From contig JAUSJX010000054.1 in the NCBI GenBank assembly GCA_030647435.1, forward strand, positions 1-64,000: a stretch of 64,000 nt of DNA. Direction: 5' to 3'. Each line of letters opens with the position of its first letter. Positions within the stretch are counted from its first letter, which is position 1. Positions 41,108 to 50,363 of the stretch are shown here, in pieces. Source of the stretch: Candidatus Rokuibacteriota bacterium (GTDB lineage Bacteria; Methylomirabilota; Methylomirabilia; Rokubacteriales; CSP1-6). Under the pieces are notes generated by a model. It saw only the letters and a list, made by a program, of their open reading frames with translations. It was not told the DNA's origin and made no database searches. The position numbers and the translations under genes were made by a program.

Positions 41108-42228
41108 AGGGCGGGCGCGACGGCGGCGGCCGGCGCGGCGGCCGTGCGATCGGCTTGCCGCGCCGCGAATCGCGATTTCAGGCGAAGCGCCGGCGCCTCG
41201 ATCCAGCGGTAGGAGGCCCCGGCCATGGCGAACGTGATCACCCACGCCGGCACGATTCGGGACGGGATGTATTCGAGGAGACCCGAGGCCAACAGGGCTC
41301 CCGCGAGGAAGAACACGGGAAGGTGCCACAGGTAGATCGCGTAGGAGCGCTTCCCGATCCACACGAGCGGTGACCAGGCGAGAAGGGGAGCCAGGCGCGA
41401 GCCGGGCTGCAGGACGTCCACGATGAGGATGCCGGCGGCCACCGCCACGATGGTGCTCGCCCCCCGCCGGGCATAGTCGTCGGGCAGACGCGCCATCACG
41501 AGTACGGCCGCGAGGACGGCGGCGGCCGCCAGCGCGGCGACCCGCCATCGCCACCTCGTCGTGGCCGACGGATCGCGCCCGCCCCGGATGTACCCCCACG
41601 ACACGAGGCACGCCGTCGCGCACCCGATGAGGATGGGATCGGCGTGCGCGTCCGTGCCGAGGTAGAAGCGCCGGCCCGTCGCTCCGCTCACCGCCAGGTG
41701 ATAGCGGAGGAGGATCGATCCCAGGGTGGCCAGGAAGAGGCCGGCCACGAGCAGCCATCGCGCGCGCACGCGGCGGAGGAGCAGGGTGAGGACGGGTGGC
41801 CATACGAGGTAGAACTGCTCCTCGATCGACAGCGACCAGGCGTGCCCGAGCATGCCCTGGGGAAGCCCCGCGATGGCCGCCCAGTTCGCCACGTAGAAGA
41901 TCACCGCGAGGACGAAGAGCGACATGCCGACGACGCGGGACGGGCCCGCGGTGGCGATCATGGCCACTCCGGAGACGATCACCACGGGCACGAGGGCGGG
42001 GAGAAGCCGAAGGGCCCGGCGGCAGTAGAAATCACGCAGGGCGATGCGCCCCGCGGCCGCGTGCTCCTCGATCAGGAGCGTGGTGATGAGGAAGCCGCTC
42101 AGGGTGAAGAAGACGTCCACGCCGAGGAAGCCGCCGTGAATCAGCCCGGAGTGATAGAGCATGACGGCGAGGATGGAGATGGCGCGGATGCCGTCGAGGG
42201 CGGGGTGGTAGCCAAGCCGTGTCGTCAT
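41104..42228 (-). CDS. OafA-type acyltransferase 3 family protein
   Basis: A 374-residue membrane acyltransferase of the acyltransferase 3 (OafA/YrhL) family, which O-acetylates or otherwise acylates lipopolysaccharide, exopolysaccharide or antibiotic sugars. YHPALDGIRAISILAVMLYHSG carries the catalytic His; FLGVDVFFTLSGFLITTLLI and FYCRRALRLLP are strong family marks; about ten hydrophobic segments follow. There is no SGNH domain fused. The position among TMTC-like genes suggests modification of the same glycan or protein. Confidence 0.9.
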   Translation of the reverse strand: MTTRLGYHPALDGIRAISILAVMLYHSGLIHGGFLGVDVFFTLSGFLITTLLIEEHAAAGRIALRDFYCRRALRLLPALVPVVIVSGVAMIATAGPSRVVGMSLFVLAVIFYVANWAAIAGLPQGMLGHAWSLSIEEQFYLVWPPVLTLLLRRVRARWLLVAGLFLATLGSILLRYHLAVSGATGRRFYLGTDAHADPILIGCATACLVSWGYIRGGRDPSATTRWRWRVAALAAAAVLAAVLVMARLPDDYARRGASTIVAVAAGILIVDVLQPGSRLAPLLAWSPLVWIGKRSYAIYLWHLPVFFLAGALLASGLLEYIPSRIVPAWVITFAMAGASYRWIEAPALRLKSRFAARQADRTAAAPAAAVAPAL

Positions 42229-42288
42229 GGGCGGCGCTTCGGGACGGTGGTGGACGGCGGGTGGCAGGGCAATGATCTATTTCTAGCA

Positions 42289-42304
42289 CGGCCGTAGACG
42301 GCCG
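42289..42304. other. Small hairpin CGGCCG-TAGA-CGGCCG
   Basis: A 6-bp perfect stem with a 4-base loop between the acyltransferase start and the chimeric fragment. It could end transcripts coming from the TMTC-E side; no T-run follows. The rest of 42229-42323 holds no gene I can support. Confidence 0.4.
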
Positions 42305-42323
42305 CCCGAGAGAATTGGGAGGC

Positions 42324-42512
42324 TCAGCCGAGCTCGGCCAGGGCCTCCAGGATCACGGGCTTGGGGACGTCGAAGACGATGCGGAAGCGTCCGATCTCCG
42401 GGTTGACCTGGTCGTCCCAATTGAGGAACTGGCCGTCGAGCGATGGGATGAACACCGCGAAGCAGAGCGTGGCGACCAGGCTCGGCAACCCCCAGCGGTG
42501 GAGCAACCTCAT
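42324..42512 (-). pseudogene. Chimeric fragment: TMTC-like N-terminus joined to an AroB C-terminus
   Basis: A 62-codon frame. Residues 1 to about 37 are the start of a TMTC-like protein (LVATLCFAVFIPSLDGQFLNWDDQVN). The last 25 residues (PEIGRFRIVFDVPKPVILEALAELG in two halves PEIGRFRIVFDV and LEALAELG) match the end of the AroB encoded at 45157, also at DNA level (TCAGCCGAGCTCGGC and ACGTCGAAGAC are shared). It begins 4 bases after the stop of TMTC paralogue E. It cannot make either protein and looks like a recombination scar. Confidence 0.8.
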
Positions 42513-42516
42513 CAGC

Positions 42517-44487
42517 TCACTGCTCCCGGGCCTGGCCGAGCTCGCGCAGAGCCCGGTCGAGGTTGCTGCGCGCGTCCTGAAAGGCGGGCTTGAGGCTTAC
42601 CGCCTCGCGGAAATGCTCGGCGGCCGCGGCCAGCTGGCCCTGTTGTGCCAGCGCAATGCCGAAGTTGTTGTGCGCCTCGGCGAAGCCCGGCTTGAGCTGG
42701 ACGGCCTCAGTGAAGTGAGCCACGGCGGGGGCGAGCTGGCCGTGGCGCGCGAGAAACGCGCCCAGGTTGTTGTGCGCCTCGGCCGAGTCCGGCCGGAGCC
42801 GCACGGCCTCGACGAAGTGCCGGGACGCTTCGTCGACCTGTCCACGGCGCTCCAGCGCCTGGGCGAGATTCGCGTGCGCTTCAGCGTAGGCCGGCCTGAC
42901 GCGGAGCGCCTCGCGGTAGTGGGCGATGGCTGCATCTGTGTCGCCCAGCCCCGCGAGGAGCACGCCGAGGTTGAGGTGGGTCGCCACGAGGCGAGGGTTC
43001 AGCCTTAAGGCCTCCTGGTAGGAGAGCCTTGCCGCTGGGAGGTCGCCCTGAGCGGCGAGTGCGAGCCCGAGATTGTTATGCGCCTCCGGGTAGCGCGGCC
43101 GGATGCGGAGCGCCTCGCGGTAGTGCTCGACTGCGGCAGCCGTCTCTCCGTTCTGGGCCAGCGCCCATCCGAGGTTCAGGTGGGCGACGGAGGACGGGTG
43201 GGTTTTCAGCGCGTGGGTCCAGAGGGTCTCCGAGCTCTTCCAGGCCTGGACCTGGCTCCAAGTGAGAAGTCCTAATGCGATCGTCACGATGGCCCCCAAG
43301 ACCGCAGCGAGTGGAGCGCGCACCGGCCAGCACCACGCGAGCACACCCCCGAGGGCCAGCGCCCATGCAACGCACGCGAGGTAGGTGTAGCGATCGGCGG
43401 CGATCTGATGGCCGTTGTGGACGATGCCGAGCACCGGCAGGAGGATGACGACGTAAGCCAGCCACGCTCCTAGGAGCGCAGGCCGCCTGCGGCGCAGGCA
43501 GAGGGCGAGCGCCGTGATGGCTAGGACCACCGCGGCGCTCAGAACGAACGGCCAACTCCAAGGATCGAGCCGGGGCGGAAGCTCGTAGAGCGGGGAGAGA
43601 TTCAAGGGCGCCACGGTCTTCCAGAGATAAAACGCCAGTGAGAAGAGAGAGATGACGGCCCGGTCGAGGGCGCCCACCACGGCGAGGGGCGTCATGTTGC
43701 CGGTACCCGAGAGGACGAGGAGCGCAGTGGCGCTCGCGGCCAGGGCGAGCAGGACGAAGGGCACCTTCTCGAGGAGGACACCGCGGGCCGGTCCCGCGAG
43801 CCATGCACGCGAGGGCCAAGGGAGCCGCCGTAGAGGATAGACGTCCAGGATCAAGAGCACGGCAGGGAGGCTCACTACCATGGATTTCGAGAGCAGCGCG
43901 AGAGTGAAGGAGGCGAGCGAAGCCCAGAGCAAGGACCGGTGTGCGGCCGTAGCACCGGAAGCGTAGTGGAGGTATGCCAGGATCGCGAGGAGGTAGAAAA
44001 GGCCCGAGAGGAGGTCGCGGCGCTCGGTGACCCAAGCTACCGATTCCACGCGTAGCGGATGGAGCGCGAAGAAAAGCGCGGTGAAAGTCGCGCCGGCGAC
44101 GAGGCTCCCGGCCTCGTCCCGCTTGGCCGGCCTGGCCAGGGCGAGGATCTGCAGGGCGATCCCATACACGACCGCCGCGTTTGCCGTGTGGAGCAGCAGG
44201 TTCGTCAGATGGTAGCCCGCCGGGTTCATGCCCCATAGGACGTAATCGAGGGCGAACGTCATCCAGGTCAGGGGGATGTAGTGACCGAGGTGATTCGTGG
44301 TGAACATCCACCGGAGGTGGTCCCATTCGAACCCCCGGTAATGAGGGTTGTCCACGAGATTGTGGCGATCATCCCAATCGAGGAAACCGTTGCCAAGGGC
44401 CGGCAGGAACGCGGCGAGCGTGGCTAGCACAACGAGGGCGCAGGCCAGCGGGTGAGCGATTCGCAGTCGAGAGGACCGGGGGGTCAC
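42517..44487 (-). CDS. TMTC-like GT-C membrane protein with C-terminal TPRs (paralogue E)
   Basis: A 656-residue paralogue with GTG start: FLDWDD in the first loop, [89 protein letters not shown], then the longest TPR tail of the set, six regular 34-residue units plus a partial one. It is closest in loop sequences to paralogue D (WGMNPAGYHLTN is shared). It lies between an IS3 remnant and the chimeric fragment. Confidence 0.83.
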   Translation of the reverse strand: MTPRSSRLRIAHPLACALVVLATLAAFLPALGNGFLDWDDRHNLVDNPHYRGFEWDHLRWMFTTNHLGHYIPLTWMTFALDYVLWGMNPAGYHLTNLLLHTANAAVVYGIALQILALARPAKRDEAGSLVAGATFTALFFALHPLRVESVAWVTERRDLLSGLFYLLAILAYLHYASGATAAHRSLLWASLASFTLALLSKSMVVSLPAVLLILDVYPLRRLPWPSRAWLAGPARGVLLEKVPFVLLALAASATALLVLSGTGNMTPLAVVGALDRAVISLFSLAFYLWKTVAPLNLSPLYELPPRLDPWSWPFVLSAAVVLAITALALCLRRRRPALLGAWLAYVVILLPVLGIVHNGHQIAADRYTYLACVAWALALGGVLAWCWPVRAPLAAVLGAIVTIALGLLTWSQVQAWKSSETLWTHALKTHPSSVAHLNLGWALAQNGETAAAVEHYREALRIRPRYPEAHNNLGLALAAQGDLPAARLSYQEALRLNPRLVATHLNLGVLLAGLGDTDAAIAHYREALRVRPAYAEAHANLAQALERRGQVDEASRHFVEAVRLRPDSAEAHNNLGAFLARHGQLAPAVAHFTEAVQLKPGFAEAHNNFGIALAQQGQLAAAAEHFREAVSLKPAFQDARSNLDRALRELGQAREQ

Positions 44488-44529
44488 GTCGTTAGCCGCC
44501 GATGCGCGTAGCCGACATAAAGGCCGTTA

Positions 44530-44949
44530 TCAGCCCCAAGCCAGGGACGTTTGGACGCCGAGCGGCGGGTCAAACCGCGCTGAACAGCCCTGACCTTGTT
44601 TTTGCAGTTCGACCAGGGCCTCAGCCCGCTCGGCGCGCTTCCGCCACCGGATGCTCTCTCGCTCCAGTTCGGTGATCCGCTGGTCGCGCGGACCGGGGAC
44701 CCGCGGCACGGGCCCGCGTTTCTTCGGTGCCGCCGCCAGCTCTCCTCGCTCCCGCGCCGCGCGCCACGTCGTCAGGTGGGACGAGTACAACCCCTCCCGC
44801 CGCAACAACGCCCCGACCGCGCCCGACGTCTTGCAGGCGTCCGCCTCTCGGAGGATCTTCCGCTTGTAATCCACCGTGAACCGCCGCCGCGTCGCCTTCG
44901 CCACCACCTCGATCGCCGGCCCACCCAGGGCCTGCTCCAATGCGCTCAT
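44530..44949 (-). pseudogene. IS3-family transposase OrfA remnant
   Basis: About 120 codons of an OrfA: an HTH region (RRRFTVDYKRKILREADAC, then GALLRREGLYSSHLTTWRAAR) and a coiled coil (ITELERESIRWRKRAERAEALVELQKQ). The frame then leaves the family and ends; no OrfB with the DDE domain exists on either side and no terminal inverted repeats were found. The 177 bases between it and aroB contain only the likely upstream part of the same element (ATGAGTGAGACAGTGACC on the minus strand near 45010). Confidence 0.75.
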
Positions 44950-45156
44950 CGCTCTCCAATCCCGACTCGCCCTCGACACGAAACTTCCAGGGGGTCACTG
45001 TCTCACTCATATTGGCAGAGAGGGCCGGGCCAGCTTTCGCGTCACCTATTGGGTGGTGCCCTCCGTGCCAGCGAGGAGCCCCCGAGAGCCACGTTTCATG
45101 CGGGCGTTGAGCGATTATTGCCCGGTTCGTTCACCCTTCAAATCGAAAATGCGGGT

Positions 45157-46239
45157 TCAGCCGAGCTCGGCGAGGGCGTCGAGGATGGTCGCTGTCGGCA
45201 CGTCGAAGACCAGGCGGAACGCGCCGATCTCGGGCGCCAGCACAAAGGGCACGCGGCCGTCCCTGGACTTCTTGTCGCGGCTGAGCGCCTCGACCACGAG
45301 CGAAGGCGCCCCTCCAGCGCCGCGCACAGGCAACCCGACGGCTTCGAGCAGGCGGACCTGCCGCGCGCGCACCCCGGGCTTGGCCAGGCCGAGGCGCTCG
45401 GCGATCCCGGCCTCGGCGGCGATGCCGAGCGACACGGCCTCGCCGTGGGCGAAGCGCCGGTAGCCGGTGACCGCCTCGATCGCGTGCCCGATCGTGTGCC
45501 CGTAGTTGAGGACGTGGCGGAGCTCCGACTCCTGTTCGTCGCGCTCGACCACCGAAGCCTTGAGACGGCACGAGCCCGCGACGATCCGCTCGAGGGCGGC
45601 GGGCTCGCGCTCGAGCAGGGCCGCCACGCCGCGCTCGACGTCCTCGAAGTACGCCGCGTCGAGCACGATGCCGTGCTTGATCACCTCCGCCAGCCCCGAT
45701 CGGTACTCGCGTTCCGGCAGGGTCAAGAGCGCGGCCGTGTCGGAGAGCACGAGGCGCGGCTGGTGGAAGGCGCCGATCAGGTTCTTGGCCCGCGGGTGGT
45801 CGATGGCCGTCTTGCCGCCGATCGAGGCGTCCACCTGCGCCAGCAGCGTGGTGGGCGCCTGCACCACGCCGACACCTCGCATGTAGGTCGCCGCGGCGAA
45901 GCCCGCCAGGTCTCCGACGGCGCCGCCGCCCAGCGCCACGACCGTCGAGCTTCGGTCGAGACCCGCGTCGAGGAAGCGCTCCCACGTCGAGGCGGCGACC
46001 TCCAGCGTCTTGGCGCGCTCCCCCTCGGGCAGGAGCACCGTGGTGACGTCGAAGCCTGCGGCGGCGAGGCTCCGGGTGACGGCGGCGCCGTGGAGGGCCA
46101 GGATCGCCGGGTCGGTGACGAGGGCGATCTTCCGGCCGGCCTTGAGGCGGGCGAGCTCGGCTCCGACCATGGCCAAGGCGCCTGCGCCGACGAGGATGCG
46201 GTACGAGCGGGCGCCCAGATTGACGGGGACGTCGATCAT
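45157..46239 (-). CDS. aroB: 3-dehydroquinate synthase
   Basis: A 360-residue NAD- and metal-dependent enzyme making dehydroquinate from DAHP in the shikimate pathway. Marks: ALGGGAVGDLAGFAAATYMRG, PTTLLAQVDASIGGKTAI, EVIKHGIVLD, and the metal ligands in HVLNYGHTIGHAIE and HGEAVSLGI. It follows aroC by 12 bases in the pilM-pilQ-aroC-aroB operon. A diverged copy of its last 25 codons lies at 42324. No aroK or aroQ is present, though these often follow. Confidence 0.95.
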   Translation of the reverse strand: MIDVPVNLGARSYRILVGAGALAMVGAELARLKAGRKIALVTDPAILALHGAAVTRSLAAAGFDVTTVLLPEGERAKTLEVAASTWERFLDAGLDRSSTVVALGGGAVGDLAGFAAATYMRGVGVVQAPTTLLAQVDASIGGKTAIDHPRAKNLIGAFHQPRLVLSDTAALLTLPEREYRSGLAEVIKHGIVLDAAYFEDVERGVAALLEREPAALERIVAGSCRLKASVVERDEQESELRHVLNYGHTIGHAIEAVTGYRRFAHGEAVSLGIAAEAGIAERLGLAKPGVRARQVRLLEAVGLPVRGAGGAPSLVVEALSRDKKSRDGRVPFVLAPEIGAFRLVFDVPTATILDALAELG

Positions 46240-46251
46240 CTACCGCCCCCG

Positions 46252-47418
46252 CTACCAGCTCTTGAGGTAGTCGAGGTAGCCCTGGTAGTTGCGGCGGATC
46301 TCGTCGATGCTGTCGCCGGCGAATTTCTCGAGGAAAGCCTCGACCAGGGCGAGCGCCATCATGGCCTCGCCGACCACTCCGGCGGCCGGGACGGCGCACA
46401 CGTCGCTGCGTTCCACCACGGCTTCCACCGTCTCCTTGGTCACCATGTCTACCGACTGGAGAGGCTTGCGCAGGGTCGAGATCGGCTTCATCGCGGCGCG
46501 GACCACCACGGGCTGGCCGTTGGTGACGCCGCCCTCGAGGCCCCCGGCGCTGTTCGAGCGGCGGTGGAAGCCGCTGTCGCTGTCGAACAGGATCTCGTCG
46601 TGGACCTGCGAGCCCGGCCGGCGCGCGGCCTCGAAGCCCATGCCGATTTCGGCGCCCTTGATGGCGTGAATGGAGCAGAACGCGCGCGCGAGGCGCCCGT
46701 CGAGCTTTCGGTCCCATTGCACGTAGGAACCCAAGCCCACGGGACAGCCGAGGGCGACCACCTCGAAGACTCCGCCCAGCGTGTCACCGGCTTCCTTGGC
46801 CCGATCGATGGCCTCGACGATGGCGCGCTCCGCGGCGGGGTCGGCGCAGCGGACTTCCGATGCTTCGGCGCGGCGTCGAACCTCGTCCCAGGGCACCTCG
46901 AGCGGGCCGATGCGCACGCCGCCGATCTCGGTGACATGGCTCAGGATCGTGATGCCGAACTCGCCGAGCAGTCGTTTGGCCACGCCCGCGACGGCGACGC
47001 GCGCCGTGGTCTCGCGCGCGCTCGAGCGCTCGAGCACGTTACGGATGTCGCGGTGGCCGTACTTCATGGCTCCTGCCAGGTCGGCGTGTCCAGGGCGCGG
47101 CCGCGTGACCGCCTTGGGCGGGGCTCCGGCCGGCGGCTCGCCGACCGCCATGGTTTGCTTCCAGTTCTCCCAGTCCCGGTTCTGGATGGTGAGCGTGATC
47201 GGGCTGCCGAGGGTCACGCCCCAGCGCACGCCCGAGGAGATGTGGGCCTGGTCGCGCTCGATCTTCATGCGCCCGCCGCGGCCATAGCCGCGCTGGCGGC
47301 GAGCCAGGTCCTCGTTGAGGTGCTCCTCGGTGAGCCCGAGGCCGGCGGGCACGCCGTCGATGACGGCGGTGAGAGCCTCGCCGTGAGACTCACCGGCCGT
47401 CAGAAAGCGGAACGCCAC
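46252..47418 (-). CDS. aroC: Chorismate synthase
   Basis: A 388-residue flavin-dependent lyase making chorismate from EPSP. It begins with [24 protein letters not shown], the first chorismate-synthase signature; [29 protein letters not shown] and [24 protein letters not shown] are the others. The start is a GTG at 47418, 10 bases after pilQ. Joining of shikimate genes to pilQ is a known order in delta-proteobacteria and relatives. Confidence 0.95.
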   Translation of the reverse strand: MAFRFLTAGESHGEALTAVIDGVPAGLGLTEEHLNEDLARRQRGYGRGGRMKIERDQAHISSGVRWGVTLGSPITLTIQNRDWENWKQTMAVGEPPAGAPPKAVTRPRPGHADLAGAMKYGHRDIRNVLERSSARETTARVAVAGVAKRLLGEFGITILSHVTEIGGVRIGPLEVPWDEVRRRAEASEVRCADPAAERAIVEAIDRAKEAGDTLGGVFEVVALGCPVGLGSYVQWDRKLDGRLARAFCSIHAIKGAEIGMGFEAARRPGSQVHDEILFDSDSGFHRRSNSAGGLEGGVTNGQPVVVRAAMKPISTLRKPLQSVDMVTKETVEAVVERSDVCAVPAAGVVGEAMMALALVEAFLEKFAGDSIDEIRRNYQGYLDYLKSW

Positions 47419-47428
47419 GGGGTGCGCG

Positions 47429-49822
47429 CTACTTCGGCGCGATGGGGGTGGTGGCCATGCCGGCGCCCCCCTGGCCCGTCACGAGCGACGGCGTCACGAA
47501 GATCACCAGCTCGCGGCCGGTCTCGCTGTTCTCCTTCTGCTTGAAGAGCCAGCCGAGAATGGGGATGTCGCCGAAGAGCGGCACCTTGCGCACGGTCGTG
47601 CTGGACGAGCCCTGGGTGACGCCGCCGATGACGAGCCGGTCGCCCTCCTTGATCAGGACCTGGGTCTCCGCCTTCCGCCGGTTGATAATGGGCACCGTCA
47701 TGCCGGGGGTGGGGCTGATGTTGGCGCCTTGCGAGTTGTTCTCCACGACGATCACCATCTTGATCTTGGTGATGACCTGGTCGCCGACCCTCTCCCGGAG
47801 CACCGTCGGCGTCACCTCGAGCTTGAGCACGGCCTCCTTGAACTGGATCTGCGTGCCGGCGGAGCTGACCGTGGCGTACGGGATCTCCTCACCGAGCGAC
47901 AGGGAGGCCTTGTTGTTCTCGACCGTGACGATCTCGGGCCGCGCGAGCGTACGCGTCTTGCCCTGTTTGGCCAGGGCCTGGAGCGCCAGGTTGATGTTGA
48001 AGCGATTCGAGATCAGGCCGAAGGCTAAGCCGCCGGCGGGCGCGCCCGCGTTGGTGGCGCCCGGTAGCGCGCCGAAGGGCAGGTTGACCAGATTGCCGCC
48101 CAGCGGCAAGCCCGTCGTGCCCGATACCGGGAAAAGCTGGGAGAGGGTCAGGTTCGGGTTGGCGGCGCTGAAACTGTTCGCCCCAACCGGGGTGCCTGCC
48201 ACCGCCCCCGCCGTCTGGAAGCCCTGGCCTACCAGCGTCGTAGTATTGTTGACATTGCCGACGATGGCGCCGCCCCACTGGACGCCGATGCCCTCGAAGG
48301 CGTCGCGGTCGAGGATCTCCATCCGCGCCTCGATCTTCACCTGCGGCAGCGGGATGTCGAACTTCTCCTTGATCAGCTTCTTGATGCGCTCGAGGTCGGC
48401 CTCGTAGTGGCGGATGAAGATGCTGTTGGTCGGCTTGTGCGCCTGGATCGTGATGCCCTTGGCGAGGACGTCCTGGCTGACCGACACGACCTGCTGGTTC
48501 GGCGAGGGCTGGAAGGGCGGGTACGGGCTGTTCGGCTCCGGCAGCCGGCCGAGGGCCGGGTTCGGGGGGCTCGACCCGACCACGGTCGGGTTCTGCGGCA
48601 CGCTCTGAATGATTGGCGCAGACGATACCGGCTGGGTGCCCGAGGGGGGAATGCCGAGGATGCCCTGGAGCGTCTTGGCGAGCTCCTCGGGGTCAGCGTA
48701 CGACAGGCGGATGGTCTCCTCACGCAGCGGTCCGCGCGCCTTGGCCTCGGTGATGGCCGCATCGGACTGGAGCTTCTTGTAGGCGGCCTCCGCTTCCTTG
48801 AGCTCCGCGTCGGCGCGCTTGGTGCGGATCTCAGTCTCCGCCTTGACCTGCGCCTCCTGCACGCGCGCCTGCGCCTCGCGTTCCTTGGTCAACTGCTCGA
48901 TGGACACGATCCGGATGATGCCGTTGCGGTCGAGCCGCTGCAACCCGCGAGCCTCGAGGATGGTGGCGAGCGCCTGCTCCCAGGTGACGTTGTGTAGCGA
49001 CACCGACACCTTGCCCTTGACGTCCTCGCCCGCCACGATGTTGCGCCCGCTCTCGGCGGCCAGGATGCGCAGGAGGTTCACGACGTCCGCGTCCCTGAAG
49101 TCGAGCGAGATGAGCTTGTCGCCCGATGGCGCCTGCCCGCTGGGCATGGACGGTGCGCCGGGCGCGGGCGGCGGAGCGGCCGGCCCCGCCTGGGCGATGC
49201 GAGCAGGAGCAGGGGCGGCCTTGGGCTCGACTGCCGGCAGGGGCGCCGGAGTGACCGTGGCCATAGCTTCCTTGTCGGGTGCGGCGGGAGGCTTCGCGGG
49301 GTCGGCGGCCCGCGCTTCCATGCGCGGCGTCTCCACGCGGGGGGCCCAGGCTTCGGCCGGCGCCGGCGGGACCTTCGCCTTCGTCTCGCGCGGCTTCGCC
49401 GCGGGTTTCTCGGCCTGGGCGGTACCGGCCGGCTCGAGCACGATGAGCAGGCCTTCGGCGTCTTCGTCGATGCGGTAGCCGACCTTGCGGGAGAGCTCGA
49501 CCACGACGCGCGCCACGCTGCCCTTCCACTGGCTGCCGCGCACCTGGCGCACGGGCTCCGTGTCGGACTTGAGCGTGGTCTTGCTCCAGGTGTATGTGGC
49601 GCCCGGCAGGTCGACGACGAGACGGTTCGGGGAGTCGATGAAGCTCGACTGGTACTTTGCCGGACCGCTGGTCTTGATGCGGACGGTGACCCCGTCGGAC
49701 AGGCGGTCGACGCTGAGTGACGTCACCTGGACGGCGGCGTCCGGCGTCTGTGCGGTTCCGATCCCCGCGGCGACAACGGCGAGCAGGAGCAGCAATCCCA
49801 CGCTCGGCACCATGGCCTTCAT
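47429..49822 (-). CDS. pilQ: Type IV pilus secretin PilQ
   Basis: A 797-residue outer-membrane secretin. In order: signal peptide (1-25), AMIN domain (about 28-120) for peptidoglycan binding, a Pro/Ala-rich linker, an STN/N0 domain near 235-305 ([19 protein letters not shown]), a highly charged predicted coiled coil near 312-365 ([19 protein letters not shown]), an N1-type domain, a Pro/Gly-rich stretch, and the secretin barrel ([16 protein letters not shown] ... [12 protein letters not shown] ... [24 protein letters not shown] region). ATG 49822 has an AAGGGG site. Only one AMIN domain is evident, and the coiled coil between STN and N1 is not usual. Confidence 0.94.
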   Translation of the reverse strand: MKAMVPSVGLLLLLAVVAAGIGTAQTPDAAVQVTSLSVDRLSDGVTVRIKTSGPAKYQSSFIDSPNRLVVDLPGATYTWSKTTLKSDTEPVRQVRGSQWKGSVARVVVELSRKVGYRIDEDAEGLLIVLEPAGTAQAEKPAAKPRETKAKVPPAPAEAWAPRVETPRMEARAADPAKPPAAPDKEAMATVTPAPLPAVEPKAAPAPARIAQAGPAAPPPAPGAPSMPSGQAPSGDKLISLDFRDADVVNLLRILAAESGRNIVAGEDVKGKVSVSLHNVTWEQALATILEARGLQRLDRNGIIRIVSIEQLTKEREAQARVQEAQVKAETEIRTKRADAELKEAEAAYKKLQSDAAITEAKARGPLREETIRLSYADPEELAKTLQGILGIPPSGTQPVSSAPIIQSVPQNPTVVGSSPPNPALGRLPEPNSPYPPFQPSPNQQVVSVSQDVLAKGITIQAHKPTNSIFIRHYEADLERIKKLIKEKFDIPLPQVKIEARMEILDRDAFEGIGVQWGGAIVGNVNNTTTLVGQGFQTAGAVAGTPVGANSFSAANPNLTLSQLFPVSGTTGLPLGGNLVNLPFGALPGATNAGAPAGGLAFGLISNRFNINLALQALAKQGKTRTLARPEIVTVENNKASLSLGEEIPYATVSSAGTQIQFKEAVLKLEVTPTVLRERVGDQVITKIKMVIVVENNSQGANISPTPGMTVPIINRRKAETQVLIKEGDRLVIGGVTQGSSSTTVRKVPLFGDIPILGWLFKQKENSETGRELVIFVTPSLVTGQGGAGMATTPIAPK

Positions 49823-49859
49823 CGGGCGATCACCCCTTTCGCGGCTCTGTGTCCGCATG

Positions 49860-50363
49860 TCAGTCGAGGACCAAGCGCAGGGTCACCGAGGTGGGACCCT
49901 GACCCGGCTGCGCCGCGACCGCGAAGGTCACGGTGGTTCCGGTGATTCCGGTCACCCGTCCGTTGCCGACAGCGTCGCCGCTCTTGAGAATATACCCGAC
50001 ACCGTCGGGCCCTTCGACGAGGGCCAGCGTGCCCTGGCGGCCCTGCACGATGCCTACCAGCTTCGCTGCCGTGATGTTGATCCCCTTGGCCTCGAGCGCC
50101 AGCGAGACGGGCGAAAACGGGTCGCGGCGGCTCTTGGCGTCGTAGGCCAGTGGCGGGAGCACGGGGCCCGCGCCCGGATCGAGTGGGCGGACGGCGGACG
50201 CTCCGGGCCCGGCCGGCGCCTGGGGAGCCGCTGGTGCGGCTACGGGCACCGGGGGCTTGGGCGGGGCGGGCGGCGGCTCGGCTCCGCCACAGGCGCCGAG
50301 CAGCGTCGCCCCGACGATCGGCGCGACCTTCCAGCTCAGCTTCATTGGCCAGCGCAGCTTCAT
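49860..50363 (-). CDS. pilP: Type IV pilus lipoprotein PilP
   Basis: A 167-residue inner-membrane lipoprotein of the alignment complex linking PilNO to PilQ. The N-terminus has a hydrophobic signal and the lipobox ATLLGACGG with its Cys; a Pro/Ala-rich linker follows, then the HR domain (RDPFSPVSL, LVGIVQGRQGTLALVEGPDGVGYILKSGD) typical of PilP. The start overlaps the pilO stop (ATGA). An alternative in-frame ATG lies 18 bases downstream. Confidence 0.92.
   Translation of the reverse strand: MKLRWPMKLSWKVAPIVGATLLGACGGAEPPPAPPKPPVPVAAPAAPQAPAGPGASAVRPLDPGAGPVLPPLAYDAKSRRDPFSPVSLALEAKGINITAAKLVGIVQGRQGTLALVEGPDGVGYILKSGDAVGNGRVTGITGTTVTFAVAAQPGQGPTSVTLRLVLD

Noticed and set aside
44596-47544. 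A very long open frame on the plus strand across aroB and aroC
   Set aside because: It is antisense to two clearly recognised shikimate enzymes, has low-complexity Arg/Gly/His-rich translation and no domain; typical for GC-rich DNA.
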